Made by a program: the position numbers and the translations under genes | Part shown: positions 25,184-36,942 of the stretch, in pieces | How positions within the stretch are numbered: the first letter of the stretch is position 1 | Layout: every line of letters starts with the position of its first letter | Origin: Quillaja saponaria | Taxonomy: Eukaryota > Streptophyta > Magnoliopsida > Fabales > Quillajaceae | Reading direction: 5' to 3' | NCBI GenBank assembly: GCA_029379385.1 | Contig: CM055617.1 | Location: 1,364,001-1,428,000, forward strand | Length of the DNA: 64,000 nucleotides | Notes under the pieces: model-generated | What the model was told of the DNA's origin: nothing | What the model saw: the letters and a program-made list of their open reading frames with translations, nothing else | The model's database searches: none

Positions 25184-25600
25184 TTACTGAGATTACCACA
25201 AAATAAATAATATTGGAACCAATAGAAACCGAGGGCTTGGTCAAAAGTGGGAACTCCTTCGGCTTCTGGTTTCACTTGCTATCCAATGCCATGACCCTAC
25301 CTAGCTGGGTCTTCCTAGCTCTGAGCTTGTGCCGTAGTTTGGTAACATAATAATTGTAATGCAATTTCCCAGCAGAAAAACTCTTACTTTGGAATTACTC
25401 TTTCTTCTCCGACCAATTCCTTCCCTATCAACACACAGATAGAAGAAAGAGGGAGCTTTAGCCTTCATAATGAATATTTGTAAATGAAGGAGAACCCAAG
25501 ATGGGTATATAGAAAAAATCTACGACAATATTCAATTTGCAATAAAAGCTTTCTTTTTTTCTTTTTGTGGTGGAAATCCAACGCGTCATCCATATACAAA
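25184..25600. other. Promoter and leader region of the TLDc gene
   Basis: No separate gene. An in-frame upstream ATG at 25484 would add 39 residues (MKENPRWVYRK...), but these resemble no family sequence, so the later start MGRKQS is preferred. Confidence 0.5.
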
Positions 25601-28600
25601 ATGGGTAGGAAACAATCTTTGCGGAGCAAAGCAATTCATCTTGTATCTGATCTCACCACTGTCCTCCTCAATCCTATCTCTGACAAACCCTCAAAACCTC
25701 CTCCTCCTTCTGTAAGTTGCTTCCTCTCTCAAGTGCTTTCTGTTGAAGGAATTAGCTTCTTTTTTCCCTCAAGAATAAATTTTGTGTCTTTAATATGTCA
25801 GACCACTTTTTCTATATATCTCTCTACGTTGTTTTCCTAGTGCCGTTTATATTGGATTTGGGAATTACTATTAATAGGGTTTTTGGTTGTTTTTCACTCT
25901 TCTATTAAATTCCAGAAAGAATTTTTGTTGTATGAAAATCTTGGTACAGCTCATAATTGGCTTTCCTTAAAGGTTTTTTTTTTTTTTTTTTTTTTCACAC
26001 AACAAAATTCATCGACTGAGTCTGTTTTATTGCCGAAATCTATGTAACCTTTGAGTTTATAGGAAGATGTGAGCGAGTCAGAAAGAAGTGAGCTGGAATC
26101 AACTACTGCGGAGGGTTCTGGCAATTTAGTTGAGGGGCCTGATACTTCTTCCTTCACTGCATTCGTCTATTCTTTATTGTCATCCACAGAAACTGGAGAT
26201 AATTCAAAGTCAGATGAGCAAACTGATAATCAAACAGTTAAGGGAAACCATCTATCTGACTCTGCCATGAAGGAAAATGGTGGAAGAAAAAGTTTATTTT
26301 CTAGGGGTAAGCAATCTCTTGGTAGAGCTATTTATCAAGCTGCAAGAATTAGTGGGTATCACTCTCAAGAGCGCAAGGATGATTCCAAGATGAAAATTGA
26401 TGATGGGAATGATGCTAAGTTTTCTGGGGTTGAGATGAAACATATTCAGTGTGCGAAAGAATCTGCTGACTTGGTTGAATTCCCAGACATTTCTGAACCT
26501 TCTATACTTCTCTCACAAAGAACAAGAAACGCTCTTTATGCTTCCCTTCCAGCTCTTATTCATGGGAGGAAATGGATGTTGCTCTACAGGTACCGGAACA
26601 TGAGCATTGATTTGTAGAGGAAGGAATTTGGTCTATTCTTGAAGTTGAAAAATCTTACTATTGATAAATAAGTTGGTATATTATTTGTATCACCTCTCTG
26701 TTTTCATTTGCAGTACATGGAGGCATGGCATATCACTTTCAACTCTATACAGAAGAAGCGCACTTTGGCCTGGGTTGAGTTTGCTGGTAAATTTTATAGT
26801 TCTTCGTCTGGACTCTGGAGATCTCAGATCAATATGCTTGTCTTTGTTCCAGTATGCTCTAAAAAGGGGAGGGAAAAGTCCAATAATTTGAAGCATTGGC
26901 AGAATGCTCTTTGCATGTTGTGATACATCGACAAAACAGATGCACGTGAAGTTTAGTTCTGCAGGGTAGATGTATATAGTAATAATTATTAGGTGAAATT
27001 TCTCATGGAAGATTTAAATAATTGTGAACCAATTCCCATTCACATTGTCCACCATCTGGCATGCTTAGTGATCAACTCAACTCAACTAAGTCTTAAATTT
27101 CAAACAAGTTAGGGCTGCCTACATGAATCTTTTTCCTGAAAGTACATTACATATTCACCAGAAACTGGTCAACTCATTGATTCGTGGGTTAAAAAATTCA
27201 TACATATTCTAGATCTCTTTAATCTTTGGAGACTGTTGTACCTCCAGGACCGCCACTTACATCATAGGTTCCTATACCTTTCAGGTTGTTGGAGACCGTA
27301 AAGGAGCTGTATTTGGTGGCTTGGTGGAGGCACCCTTAAGACCCACCAACAAGAGAAGATATCAGGTCATGACAAAGCTCTTCCCCCCTCCCCTGCTCAC
27401 TTCTTTTGGTTTGCAAAATTGATACATTTCTTCAGCTCATTCAACTTGTTTGTCTGATATCTTGTTGACATTAAATTCTGTGCAGGGAACGAATAATACA
27501 TTTGTATTCACAAATATTTCTGGTCATCCAACAATATTTCGCCCAACAGGTATTTACCTTCTATTAAGTATTACAAATGTTATGTGTCTATTGCTATTAT
27601 ACAGTTATACTCTTTTTCTAATGTTTTAAAATCAAAGATGCGTTTAGTCTACTTGCTGCTATTGAAAGTGGTGTTTTCTGCCTGAAGACTTTGGGAAACA
27701 ATGAGAAAATTGATTGCAAGCACTTTTTCACAGTATGGTGATAATTTAGTTATATTAAGGCTTGCTATGAGTTATTTATGTAAGATCCCGTATAGAACAA
27801 TGCTTATCGTACTATTGTTTGTATGGCAAGAAAAGATGCTAGACTTCATATATGAGTGATAGCCTGTAAGAGTTAATATTTTTTTTCTGCCTATGCATAC
27901 TCGGGCTTTCCTTGCTACAGAGACGCTAATTATTACTTGCCACGTGCACTGTTTTATTATTCTTTGCGTTAAAATTACTGTTTAGCTTCCAATGTCCAAG
28001 CAGATATGCCAGCAGTTGTTTTCATATTCTCGGTATACAGTATTGAGTGTGATTCAATATCTCTATTAGTAATGTTGAAATGCTAAACTAGAGAATCACA
28101 TCCAACTTCATTAAAGTAATGGAAAGCATAATACTGCATCCATACTGAGAGGTACTTGTAAGGAAATATGTCTGGCTTTGTTATCGATTCTGTATGCTGT
28201 TTTTATTGGCGTGGGCAGGGCCATGGCAGCCTGCTAGGCAACAGCCAGCCCCATGGAAGCACACTGGCTGCATGCCGGGGGCCTGGCAGGCTGACATGCA
28301 GCCAGCGTGCTGCCATGGGAATGGCAGTGATTCAATCTCTCCATTAGTATTGAAATGCTAAACTAGAGAACCACATGCAACTTCATTAAAGTAATGGAAT
28401 GCATAATAATACTGCATCCAGATACTGAGAGATACTTGTAAATTAATGACCCAAGGCATATCTAGATTTTCCTGAAAGGGAGTAGGGAATATGTCTGGCT
28501 TTGTTATCGATTCTGTGTGCTGTTTTTATTGGAGTAGATAAGTGGGATCTTAATGAAATATTGCAGGAGCAAATCGCTATTTCACTTTGTGTGAAACAGA

Positions 28601-29053
28601 TTTTCTAGCAATTGGTGGGGGTGGCCATTTTGCACTCTACTTGGATGGTGATCTGTAAGACTTCTGCACATTCAAAATAGTACTTTTGGCTTGTATTTAT
28701 TTATTTTTTTCTTAATGTATTTTTATTATTGTACTGAAAGATTGAACGGGTCAAGTTCATTCTCTGAGACTTACGGGAATCCTTGTCTTGCACACTCTGA
28801 AGACTTTGAAGTGAAAGAAATCGAGGTGTGCACAAAGTTCCTCTCCCCCCTATCTCAACCCTTTCTCTGACACACTACACTTGGTCCTGTCTCTTTGTGT
28901 CCTTCCTCCTTTCTTGGCAAGATAGGCTAAAGCAAAAAGAATTAATCAATGTATCTTTGTTAACTGCAGTTGTGGGGTTTTGTATATGCTTCAAAGTTTG
29001 AGGAAGTACTTGCATTAAGCCGAACAGAGGCACCCGGGATTTGCCGGTGGTGA
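25601..29053 (+). CDS. TLDc-domain protein (OXR1-like)
   Basis: Eight exons: 25601-25711, 26063-26589, 26714-26786, 27285-27365, 27486-27549, 28567-28654, 28741-28825, 28970-29053, 370 residues. The N-terminal half is polar, Ser/Asp/Glu-rich and probably disordered. The TLDc domain starts near residue 190 with LYASLPALIHGRKW and continues LLYSTWRHGISLSTLYRR, VVGDRKGAVFGGLVEAPL, NTFVFTNISGHPTIFRPTG, FLAIGGGGHFALYLDGDL and SSSFSETYGNPCLAHSEDF, ending in the domain's WGF strand. The conserved glycine-rich core and final strands are intact. TLDc proteins protect against oxidative stress and, in animals and yeast, bind the V-ATPase; the plant role is less defined. The homologue At4g39870 follows the DUF4057 gene in Arabidopsis, as here. 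Exon 5 is followed by a 1-kb intron with an unusual duplication. Confidence 0.92.
28046..28533. repeat. Direct intron duplication around a GC-rich unit
   Basis: Within TLDc intron 5, about 160 bases (28046-28207, from gtgattcaat to gctgtttttattgg) are repeated at 28326-28533. The right copy holds about 45 bases (around 28441-28487) that the left lacks. Between them lies a 120-base block (28208-28327) that is far more GC-rich than its surroundings and made of near-palindromic words such as gccatggcagcctgc, ctggctgcatgcc and gcatgcagcc-like motifs. Confidence 0.85.
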
Positions 29054-30813
29054 ATCTTTGCCAGGTTCTTGAGATGAATTTTTCGTGTTTGGATAATTGA
29101 TCAGCCTGTGAATTTGAAGCCCGAGCATTCAACTTTGTATTGGATGCTAACATGATTGACAACTCAGGTGGCTAATTTTCTGTATATCCTTATGTGTTGT
29201 CACCCTGTAAGATTTGTAAATATTTATCCCTGCCTGTGTATATAGAACTCATGTTTAAGGTATATTGCTAATTACGTAATTTTGTGTAGAATCATTATAT
29301 CATCCAGTGTTTTAAAATGTCACTTGACTCTATTGAGAGATGTAATGCAGGTTATCTTTTATTTACTCTAAACAAAACTCTATTGACAATTATCCCAATT
29401 CAATTTGAAACCTTGATAGTGATTGAATATTTCCTCTTGCAATTTTTCATAAAAATCAACTTTTTGTTGCTTCAATTTACAAGATCAACTTATCCAAATC
29501 AATGGGGCTTTTGGTTTTGTGGAGGTTTGAGTATTTCGAAAAATACATCATGATTTTTAATGCATGCACAATATAATTTATTTTTAAATATTAGCAGTTG
29601 TTAGAGAGAAAAAAAGAAAGTGTATCTCTTGTAATTGTTTAAGGGAAGGGACATGTAAATTTATGGAATCTCGCATTCACATTCGACTGTGAGCTTATGA
29701 AAATAAAAATATACTCAAAGAGTCTCTTGGGAGTAGAGGGGAAAAAAACCAAATATAACAAATGCAAATAAGCTACAAAAAGTGTGGTAGAATTTGGAGG
29801 CATGGTTTCGCCACATCATCTTGTTCGTACGTGAGTTATCAAAAAATTGTAGTTTGTGATTATAATTTGAAATATAAATTTGTGTATAAATTATTAAAAA
29901 TAACAATAAAAAAAAACTTTTGTCTTGATAAATAGACTTATGTATAAATAATTAAAAATTACATAAAAAATGTAAAAATAAGACAGTTAGACCTTCAACG
30001 ATCAAATTTCTCTAATTTCTTACCGTTACCTAAAGAGGCATAAAAGAAACAAGAATTAGTAGGGCTATGTGTGGATGCTCATTGCAGAGTGCCGAATGGC
30101 ACGAGTCTGTGGCCCAAGACGCAGGACTCGTCCCCTGTCTCCAATCCAAATGAGCCAAAATACAAAGTAACTCATTGAATAGTACTCCCTAAAATATTCT
30201 AGTTAATTTCACTTTATTTCATGAATTATTATATATTTTTTAATAACGTTCAAATATTATTAAAATAAATATATATTCTCATATGTAAGTTATAATTAAT
30301 AAATAATTCCCAATCATCCATATTAGTCACTAAATCAAATAAATTAACTCAAAAAACTAAATCATTCTTACTATAATTTTTTCCCTTTTTTTACATATAT
30401 TTGACTTTATAAAATTAAACTTTTTATATTCATTTTATTTTAACGGTTAATATTTGCATTCTCCATAAATTTTACTTTCTTTCCATAATATTTAAATTAT
30501 TAATATACAATTTTTTTTATAAAAATTAAATATATATATTTTAATGATGGTATTTTCATCATTCCGATATAAAATAAATTTAGGGGATGTCTAATTGAAA
30601 GAGTAAAAAAGTTATCCAATTTAACGGCGTCGTTTTTATGTAAGGCTTTGTTTTCCTCTGCTGCACGCGAGGCATATCTGTGGAAATTGGAACTGACTTC
30701 GCCGTCGCTAGTTGCGGCAAATCAAAACCCAAGAGAAGAACGAAACTGCAAGTCAACTTTTTTCCACCTTTAGATAAGGCCTAAGAACCAACAGTCTTTC
30801 CTGGTCGCCAACT
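29054..30813. other. AT-rich intergenic region
   Basis: It contains the 3' end of the TLDc transcript and the promoter of ROCK1. The part from about 30200 to 30600 is extremely AT-rich. No gene, clear repeat or element was recognised. Confidence 0.6.
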
Positions 30814-33800
30814 ATGGTGGCTACCAAGACCAAAGGTCCCACTCTGAACTCGCAAGGGATGAATTCAAGAGTTTTGCTCTACTCGGTTTTGCTCACTCTA
30901 CAATATGGAGCTCAGCCTTTGATCTCCAAGCGGTTCATCAGGTATTTGTTTGTGGATTTATTCATTTTTCTTTGTTTCGTTTTTGCATTCTGTAATTGAG
31001 TCGCAGAAAAGCAAGGGTAAGTTAAATGGATTCCATTCCATCTATTATCGATTGGTTTGCTATGAGGCTCGGTTCTCAGATTGCAGTTCATTATCAAAGT
31101 TAGTTGGTCTATAATCTTAGTATAATGATATATAGCTTTAATTTTTTTGCTGCTCTTAATGGGGTTTTTCAATGGGAGAAAAAATTTTGCGCCTTTTGAA
31201 ATACCTACTTATAACTGTTTGGATCTCATAACATTTAAGAGGTCCCCTCCATAAAGTTTCGCATTTCTTGTTTCTATTGTTTCTGTTATATTGGCCGAGT
31301 CACTAAGATAACAGAAACCCATTTTGATAAGCTATTCTAAAGAGCTTCATCAAACTATTCTCCAGCCATGGTGCCACTTTTGGAGGCTTCAGTCACCAAC
31401 CACCTCAACCATGGTGTTTGAGACAAAATTAGTTTGGTGGTTCATTTATACTTATTTACTATAACGGATTCTGGGAAATTTTATGAGGAGGATATATCAT
31501 ATTCCTTCTCATTAGTCTATTTCATAGACTTGAGGAAGCTTCCCATATATAGCTGTTTTAGGTCCAAAGGGTTGTTCTATGTAAAAGTAAGGATCATAGA
31601 GTTGCCATATAACATATTAACCATTTTACAATCCCTTCCATTCTTCTTAGGGACTGAAACAACTTTTATGAAAATATTAGTTCAATTGAGAAACTTATAC
31701 CTGATAACTTTCTTATTAAGATTTAAGATTATCCATGCAGCTGTTCTCTTTTTAATTTAACATATGACATTCTTTTATTATTATTATTTTTTATAACAGA
31801 ATGTTTAAAGTTGAGTCCATATTTTCTTAGAGTCACGTGCACAGACAATGCAATCCATTTTAATTGGAATGTATTTGGTTGTTCAGCATTATAAATTGTG
31901 TTCTTTCAGTTTGGGACGTATTAGTGGCATTCTAAGTTGTGTTCTTTCTGTTTGGGACATATGGATTGCCTCTCACCCTCAATCTTACTACTAGGTGACT
32001 GTGCTCATGGGCTTTCACTCAGCTAAATAAAATGGATTTTGGGCATTAAATGATTGAGTTTAATATTTTGCAGTCATGTACTTCTGCATCAACGTCATCT
32101 TATTGGTAAATACCTAAATGGCAATAGAAAACACATTGTGATATCGGTTTTTGCTGTTTCCACAGGAAAGAAGTTATTGTGACTTCATCTGTTTTGGCAT
32201 GTGAGATGGCAAAGGTAAATCTTGAACTCTGTCTTCTTTGCAAGAACACATTTCCTTATCTGCTTTTTCTCTACTTCTTATCTCTTGACAAGAATGCATG
32301 TGTTTTGTTAATGTGCTTGTTAGGTTATATGTGCTGCTATTTTTATGGCAAAAGAAGGTACTTTCAAGAAATTATACAAAGAGTGGACTTTGCTTGGTGC
32401 TTTGACAGCATCAGGACTTCCTGCAGCTATTTATGCACTACAAAATAGTTTGCTGCAAATTTCTTACAAGAATCTAGACTCACTAACGTTCTCAATGCTG
32501 AATCAGACAAAAATTATTTTCACGGCTTTTTTTACGTACTTTATATTGAGGTACGTTCCCAAATGGAAACACTATTGTTTGTTCTTCTGTTAGGTCATAG
32601 CAACATCTCATTAGTTCTATGAAGTATGAAGCACAAAGTATGCAACCTAATGATGACTTGTTCAATATGTAATCCCTAGTTTCACTGTTTGAGTTGAAAT
32701 ACGTTGAACCGTAGAATCTCAAATCATCCATATGATGATCAGGGGGGATGAAATTGATTGGCCTATTGTCACATTAGTTGATGTTTTAATATTAGCGGTG
32801 GTAAGGCATATCAATGGTGATTTCCTTCCCCTCCGTGAATGGGTCGGCAAATGGGTTTACTAAACTAGAGGCAGTCGGTTCAGGTTTAAAAATGATATTG
32901 ATAAGATTATATCCACTACTGAAGGGATGCATGAATTTTGTTTTGCAACTTTGATCAGAAACATCAAGATAAACAGTTATTTCTTTAGAATAATTACAAG
33001 CTTGAGGGCTACAAAGCATTTGACATTTTGGGATTGATATAGGCAGAAGCAATCAATTCAACAAATTGGGGCTCTCTTCTTACTTATTATTGCAGCAGTT
33101 CTTCTAAGCATTGGTGAAGGCTCTAGCAAAGGTTCTAGCAGTAGTAATGCTGATCAGATTTTATTTTATGGAATTGTTCCTGTATTGGTTGCTTCTGTGC
33201 TATCTGGACTGGCTTCTGCCTTGTGTCAATGGGCCTCTCAGGTTACCAGAACTTTCCACTTCCTCTTATTAAATTTAAAATCATGTAGATTTTTCAGTTT
33301 TCATATTTATCCTAATTCCTTTTATCACAGGTTAAGAAGCACTCATCTTACTTGATGACTGTAGAAATGTCCATTGTTGGAAGTCTGTGCTTGTTGGTCA
33401 GTACTTCTAAATCTCCAGATGGAGAAGCTATCAGACGCCATGGATTTTTTCATGGCTGGACTCCCCTTACCATGGTAATTTGCTTCTAGGAATTTGACTT
33501 TTGTGGGTTATTCATGCTTATGCGTTGAAGAAATTATCATGCATGTGTGAAAGCTAATACAACCTTAAGATAGGTCGGGATGAAATTAAAATGATTACAT
33601 TTTTCATGAAATAATTTGGTGTTGTCCCCTTTGCCTTGGCTGTTCAAGTTCAGGAAAACTTCTTGAAGGTCAGATAAGGTATTGATTAATTGTATCCTTG
33701 GTTTTCTAATGGTACTTGTCTTGTGTCTCTTCCTTTTTGTTTTCTTGAGTGGCTGGACTCTGTCTTGTTCAGGCTGACTACGTAGGGCATCAGAGCCAGT

Positions 33801-34945
33801 TTTCTCACTTATCTGGAAAGACTTGCATACATACCATACATATACATTTTCTCTCATCTTTGTAAGGATTCAAATGCATACTATACATGTTGAAGTCAAT
33901 TCATTTGATATATTCCTACTCTAGGAATGGTTGATTAATTTGGTGGATTTGCGAAAATATCGCAATGTCCCTCATTTTATTGAGGAAACAATAGAAATGC
34001 AAATATACATTATGCATAATTTTTCTGAAAGTAACCAGTTTGTAGTTGATATTTATGGATTTGTAGCAAATTTGGACTTTTAAATAGATATTATCAACAT
34101 ATCTCAACTCCAAATAAGTTATATTTCTTTTTGTTTCATTTCAGATCCCTGTTATTGCCAATGCCCTTGGTGGAATTCTGGTTGGTCTAGTCACAAGCCA
34201 TGCTGGTGGTGTTAGAAAGGCAAGTTTGCTTCTGCAAAAAGTAAACTAGTTATAAAAAGGCTATATGCATGAATAATAACAAAAATGATCGTATTGCTTA
34301 AATGTTACAAATAAATATTTTAATGCATGGATTTACTGGTTAATTTATTTTCTCTTTGTTTTTCTGAGGGGTTTGGGCCGGGGGGATTATGCATTTAATG
34401 TGTTTTTATTTTATTTTATACTTTAGTTGCTTTTCAAGTGGCTTCTGGTGGGCTTCAATTGTATAATTCCTTTTAGACAACAAGCCAGTATCTCCAACCC
34501 GATGGTTCAAAATGAAATATGTTCATGTACCTTTTCTAGTTTCCTACAAAATAAAATCTGGAAGAATTTAGGAGCTATGCCAAAATTGTTGGAAAATGTT
34601 TCCATGTAATTGGCAGAGTAGCAGACATGTAAGCATTTAATGAATCATTTTACTGGGAATATCTGGTCAAAACTTCATAATCTTTCTTTTCTTTGGACGA
34701 TTCTTCAAAAATGTTTAGTCACGTGGAACTTTATACTTACCTTAAGAACTTACACTGGCATTTCAATTCTGATGCGGTTGCAGGGGTTTGTCATTGTTTC
34801 TGCACTTCTTGTTACTGCACTTCTGCAGTTCATTTTTGAGGGGAAACCACCTTCATTGTATTGTCTCGTGGCCCTTCCACTCGTGGTCAGTAGCATCTCA
34901 ATATACCAGAAATACCCATACCAGGTTAAGAAGAAGGAATTGTAA
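30814..34945 (+). CDS. ROCK1: ER UDP-N-acetylhexosamine transporter ROCK1 (nucleotide-sugar transporter)
   Basis: Seven exons: 30814-30941, 32166-32214, 32324-32550, 33043-33241, 33331-33474, 34145-34219, 34784-34945, 327 residues. In Arabidopsis, ROCK1 (At5g65000) moves UDP-GlcNAc and UDP-GalNAc into the ER and affects cytokinin oxidase quality control. Family marks are LLTLQYGAQPLISKRFIRKE, LPAAIYALQNSLLQISYKNL, DSLTFSMLNQTKI, the serine-rich SIGEGSSKGSSSSNADQ loop, LASALCQWASQVKKHSSYL, and GGILVGLVTSHAGGVRKGF. About ten hydrophobic segments are spread over the length, as for the SLC35A-type fold. The C-terminus VKKKEL is lysine-rich, fitting ER retrieval. Intron 6 begins GC (AAG|gcaagt at 34220) instead of GT; the reading phase requires it. 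It lies between TLDc and uL23; in Arabidopsis it sits by the RABH1a gene instead. Confidence 0.95.
31886..31962. repeat. Short tandem duplication in ROCK1 intron 1
   Basis: A unit of about 41 bases (gcatt.taa.ttgtgttcttt...gtttgggac) occurs twice in a row with a few mismatches. Confidence 0.7.
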
Positions 34946-35817
34946 GCCCCTCTACAGGACTGGGGAGAGTTATTACAGTATCCCCATTTGATATTGTTTT
35001 CATTAAAATCAGAATATTGCAACTTGTAAATGATAGGTTTCAGGAATTTGTTAGTATGCTTGAACTGTATTCATGATTGTATCAAAAAGAAAAAAACTAG
35101 TGTTTGATGGACAAATAAACATTTCGAAGAGGTATTGATTATTGGCCTCTTGAAACTGTTGTGCACAAAAAATGTTTTTAAGAAGTTGAATTTTGTTTGA
35201 TATTTAAAATCATGGGTGTATTATCTTCAATGATAATGAAACTCAAGCATAAACTAAAGAACAAGGAACTGATGCGAAGAAATTGGTGTGGAGTATTTCT
35301 TATAGTTGTTCTTTACTTAACACCAAATGGAATTGTATCCATTTTTTTGGGGTGAATCAATCAAATTTCATAGCAAACAAGCAGACAACAATAAGAACAT
35401 GTTTACATTAAAGCTTCTGTTGGAGGTTACACTAACGTGTTGTATGGTACATTACAATATGCTAGCACTCTACAAGGCGGGTTTTATTTTTAAATATTTT
35501 TTTATTTGCTAATACATTGTAAACTATTCTGTATATGTGTTTTGAGGCAGTACTGCAGTAGCTATGTTTTTGGTTTCGGTAAATTTCACAAACTTTTGTA
35601 CGGACTCAAATGAAACATTGGCCCATTAACTTTAGGGCTTTGACTCTGAGACATGAATTGTATTCATCAAGCCCGGTTATGCCACACAGGCGTAGAAATG
35701 GAGACGTAGTCTCGCGTTGCGTTGCACAGTACCACTAGAACACCAGCAGCCAGCAGGTTAGGTTTTGAAGGGTTTAACAGTCTTACAGCAAATAGAGAAA
35801 CCGGAAAGCCAGTAGAC
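34946..35817. other. Intergenic: ROCK1 3' end and uL23 promoter
   Basis: No coding frame with family similarity. The segment 35640-35817 is GC-richer and likely to be the 5' leader of the ribosomal-protein gene. It has an upstream in-frame ATG at 35722 that adds 32 residues; family members start later. Confidence 0.5.
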
Positions 35818-36351
35818 ATGGGAAGCAGATTGGGAAGGAGGGTCGTAAACTTCGCAAACCTACCCATCAAGCTCCTTATGCCAAGTTCCTTCACCAACAT
35901 CAAAGAAATTGCGCTAAAGACCATCCCTTCAGCTTCCAAGATCGAAATCAAGCGCGTCCTTGAATCCCTTTACGGGTTCGATGTAGAAAAGGTGCGTACT
36001 TTAAACATGGAGGGCAAGAAAAAGAAGCGTGGTGGTTTGTTGATCGCAAAACCCGACTACAAAAAGGCGTATGTAACCCTCAGAAACCCACTGTCGATCT
36101 CGCCGGACCTTTATCCTATTCGAATAATCGAAGGGGACAAGAAGCAGATGAACAAGCAGTCCAAGTCCAGTGTTGTTGAGGAAGGTGAAGCAAAGAAGCA
36201 TTGGCTTGAGGGGAAGGAGGGTGAGCGGTTTAAGCCGGAGAAGAGTGACAGAGGGCGAAGTCGCGGCCATGGAGGTGGTGCTCGTGCAGGGCCTCATGAT
36301 GTCTTGGCAAAGTTTCCATGGAGTAGCATGAGGTCTGCTAGTGCTAGGTAG
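35818..36351 (+). CDS. Organellar (probably mitochondrial) ribosomal protein uL23, single exon
   Basis: The 177-residue protein opens MGSRLGRRVVNFANLPIKLL, as in the Arabidopsis homologue At4g39880. The L23 fold is seen in SSFTNIKEIALKTIPSASKI, EIKRVLESLYGFDVEKVRTL, GKKKKRGGLLIAKPDYKKAY and VTLRNPLSI. uL23 binds 23S-type rRNA at the exit tunnel, where it docks nascent-chain factors. After residue 110 comes a charged, glycine/arginine-rich extension (RGRSRGHGGGARAG) and the conserved end AKFPWSSMR. No plastid-encoded rpl23 signature is present, and the mitochondrial location comes from the family, not from a clear presequence. The start at 35818 was chosen over the in-frame ATG at 35722 because similarity begins exactly here. 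Confidence 0.92.
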   Translation: MGSRLGRRVVNFANLPIKLLMPSSFTNIKEIALKTIPSASKIEIKRVLESLYGFDVEKVRTLNMEGKKKKRGGLLIAKPDYKKAYVTLRNPLSISPDLYPIRIIEGDKKQMNKQSKSSVVEEGEAKKHWLEGKEGERFKPEKSDRGRSRGHGGGARAGPHDVLAKFPWSSMRSASAR

Positions 36352-36942
36352 TTTTGAGAAATGTTGCCTTGAGAATCATGAATATGTTTTTTTTTCCTGT
36401 TAGGGCTTGTCAACCTCTTTGGGCTTCTGTTATAATTTTTTTTATGAATTTTCTCAAGTTCGTTGACTAATAACTATGACATACTAAATATCTGGGTTGT
36501 TGTAGAATGTGGAGCATTGGCGCTTATGATTAAAAACTCTTTCATATCTCTTGGTCTTTAATAATGTATTCACACCCGTCTAGGAATAGCAGTTTTAGAG
36601 CCTGGATTGTTGAAATTGATTGACTAGAGACAGCCGCAGTATGCATTATTTGCCATTTACCATAAACACTAGGAATCATTAATTCAAAACAAGTGTAAAT
36701 AAGAGTGCTGAATATAACTTGACACAGACAAAAAATATTGTATTTTCTATTCGCTGAGCTTCTGTGTTCAATCATATGTTGTTTGAATATATGACAGTAA
36801 ATTGCACATAAAATATTTAACTAAAATTGTGGTCAAGTTTTTCTTCATAAATTAGCTATCTTTTTGGGTTGGATTTTGAAGAAAATAACATAAATATAAA
36901 ATAATTACATAGTATTTGCTTCCTAAAAATGAGAAGGTAGAT
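36352..36942. other. 3' region of the uL23 gene
   Basis: AT-rich and without a coding frame. Nothing else seen. Confidence 0.5.

Noticed and set aside
28208..28327. GC-rich block as a possible exon or tRNA-like gene
   Set aside because: TLDc exons 5 and 6 join in phase without it, and it does not fold into a cloverleaf.
36001..36297. Antisense open frame over the uL23 gene
   Set aside because: Opposite-strand shadow of a strongly conserved ribosomal protein.
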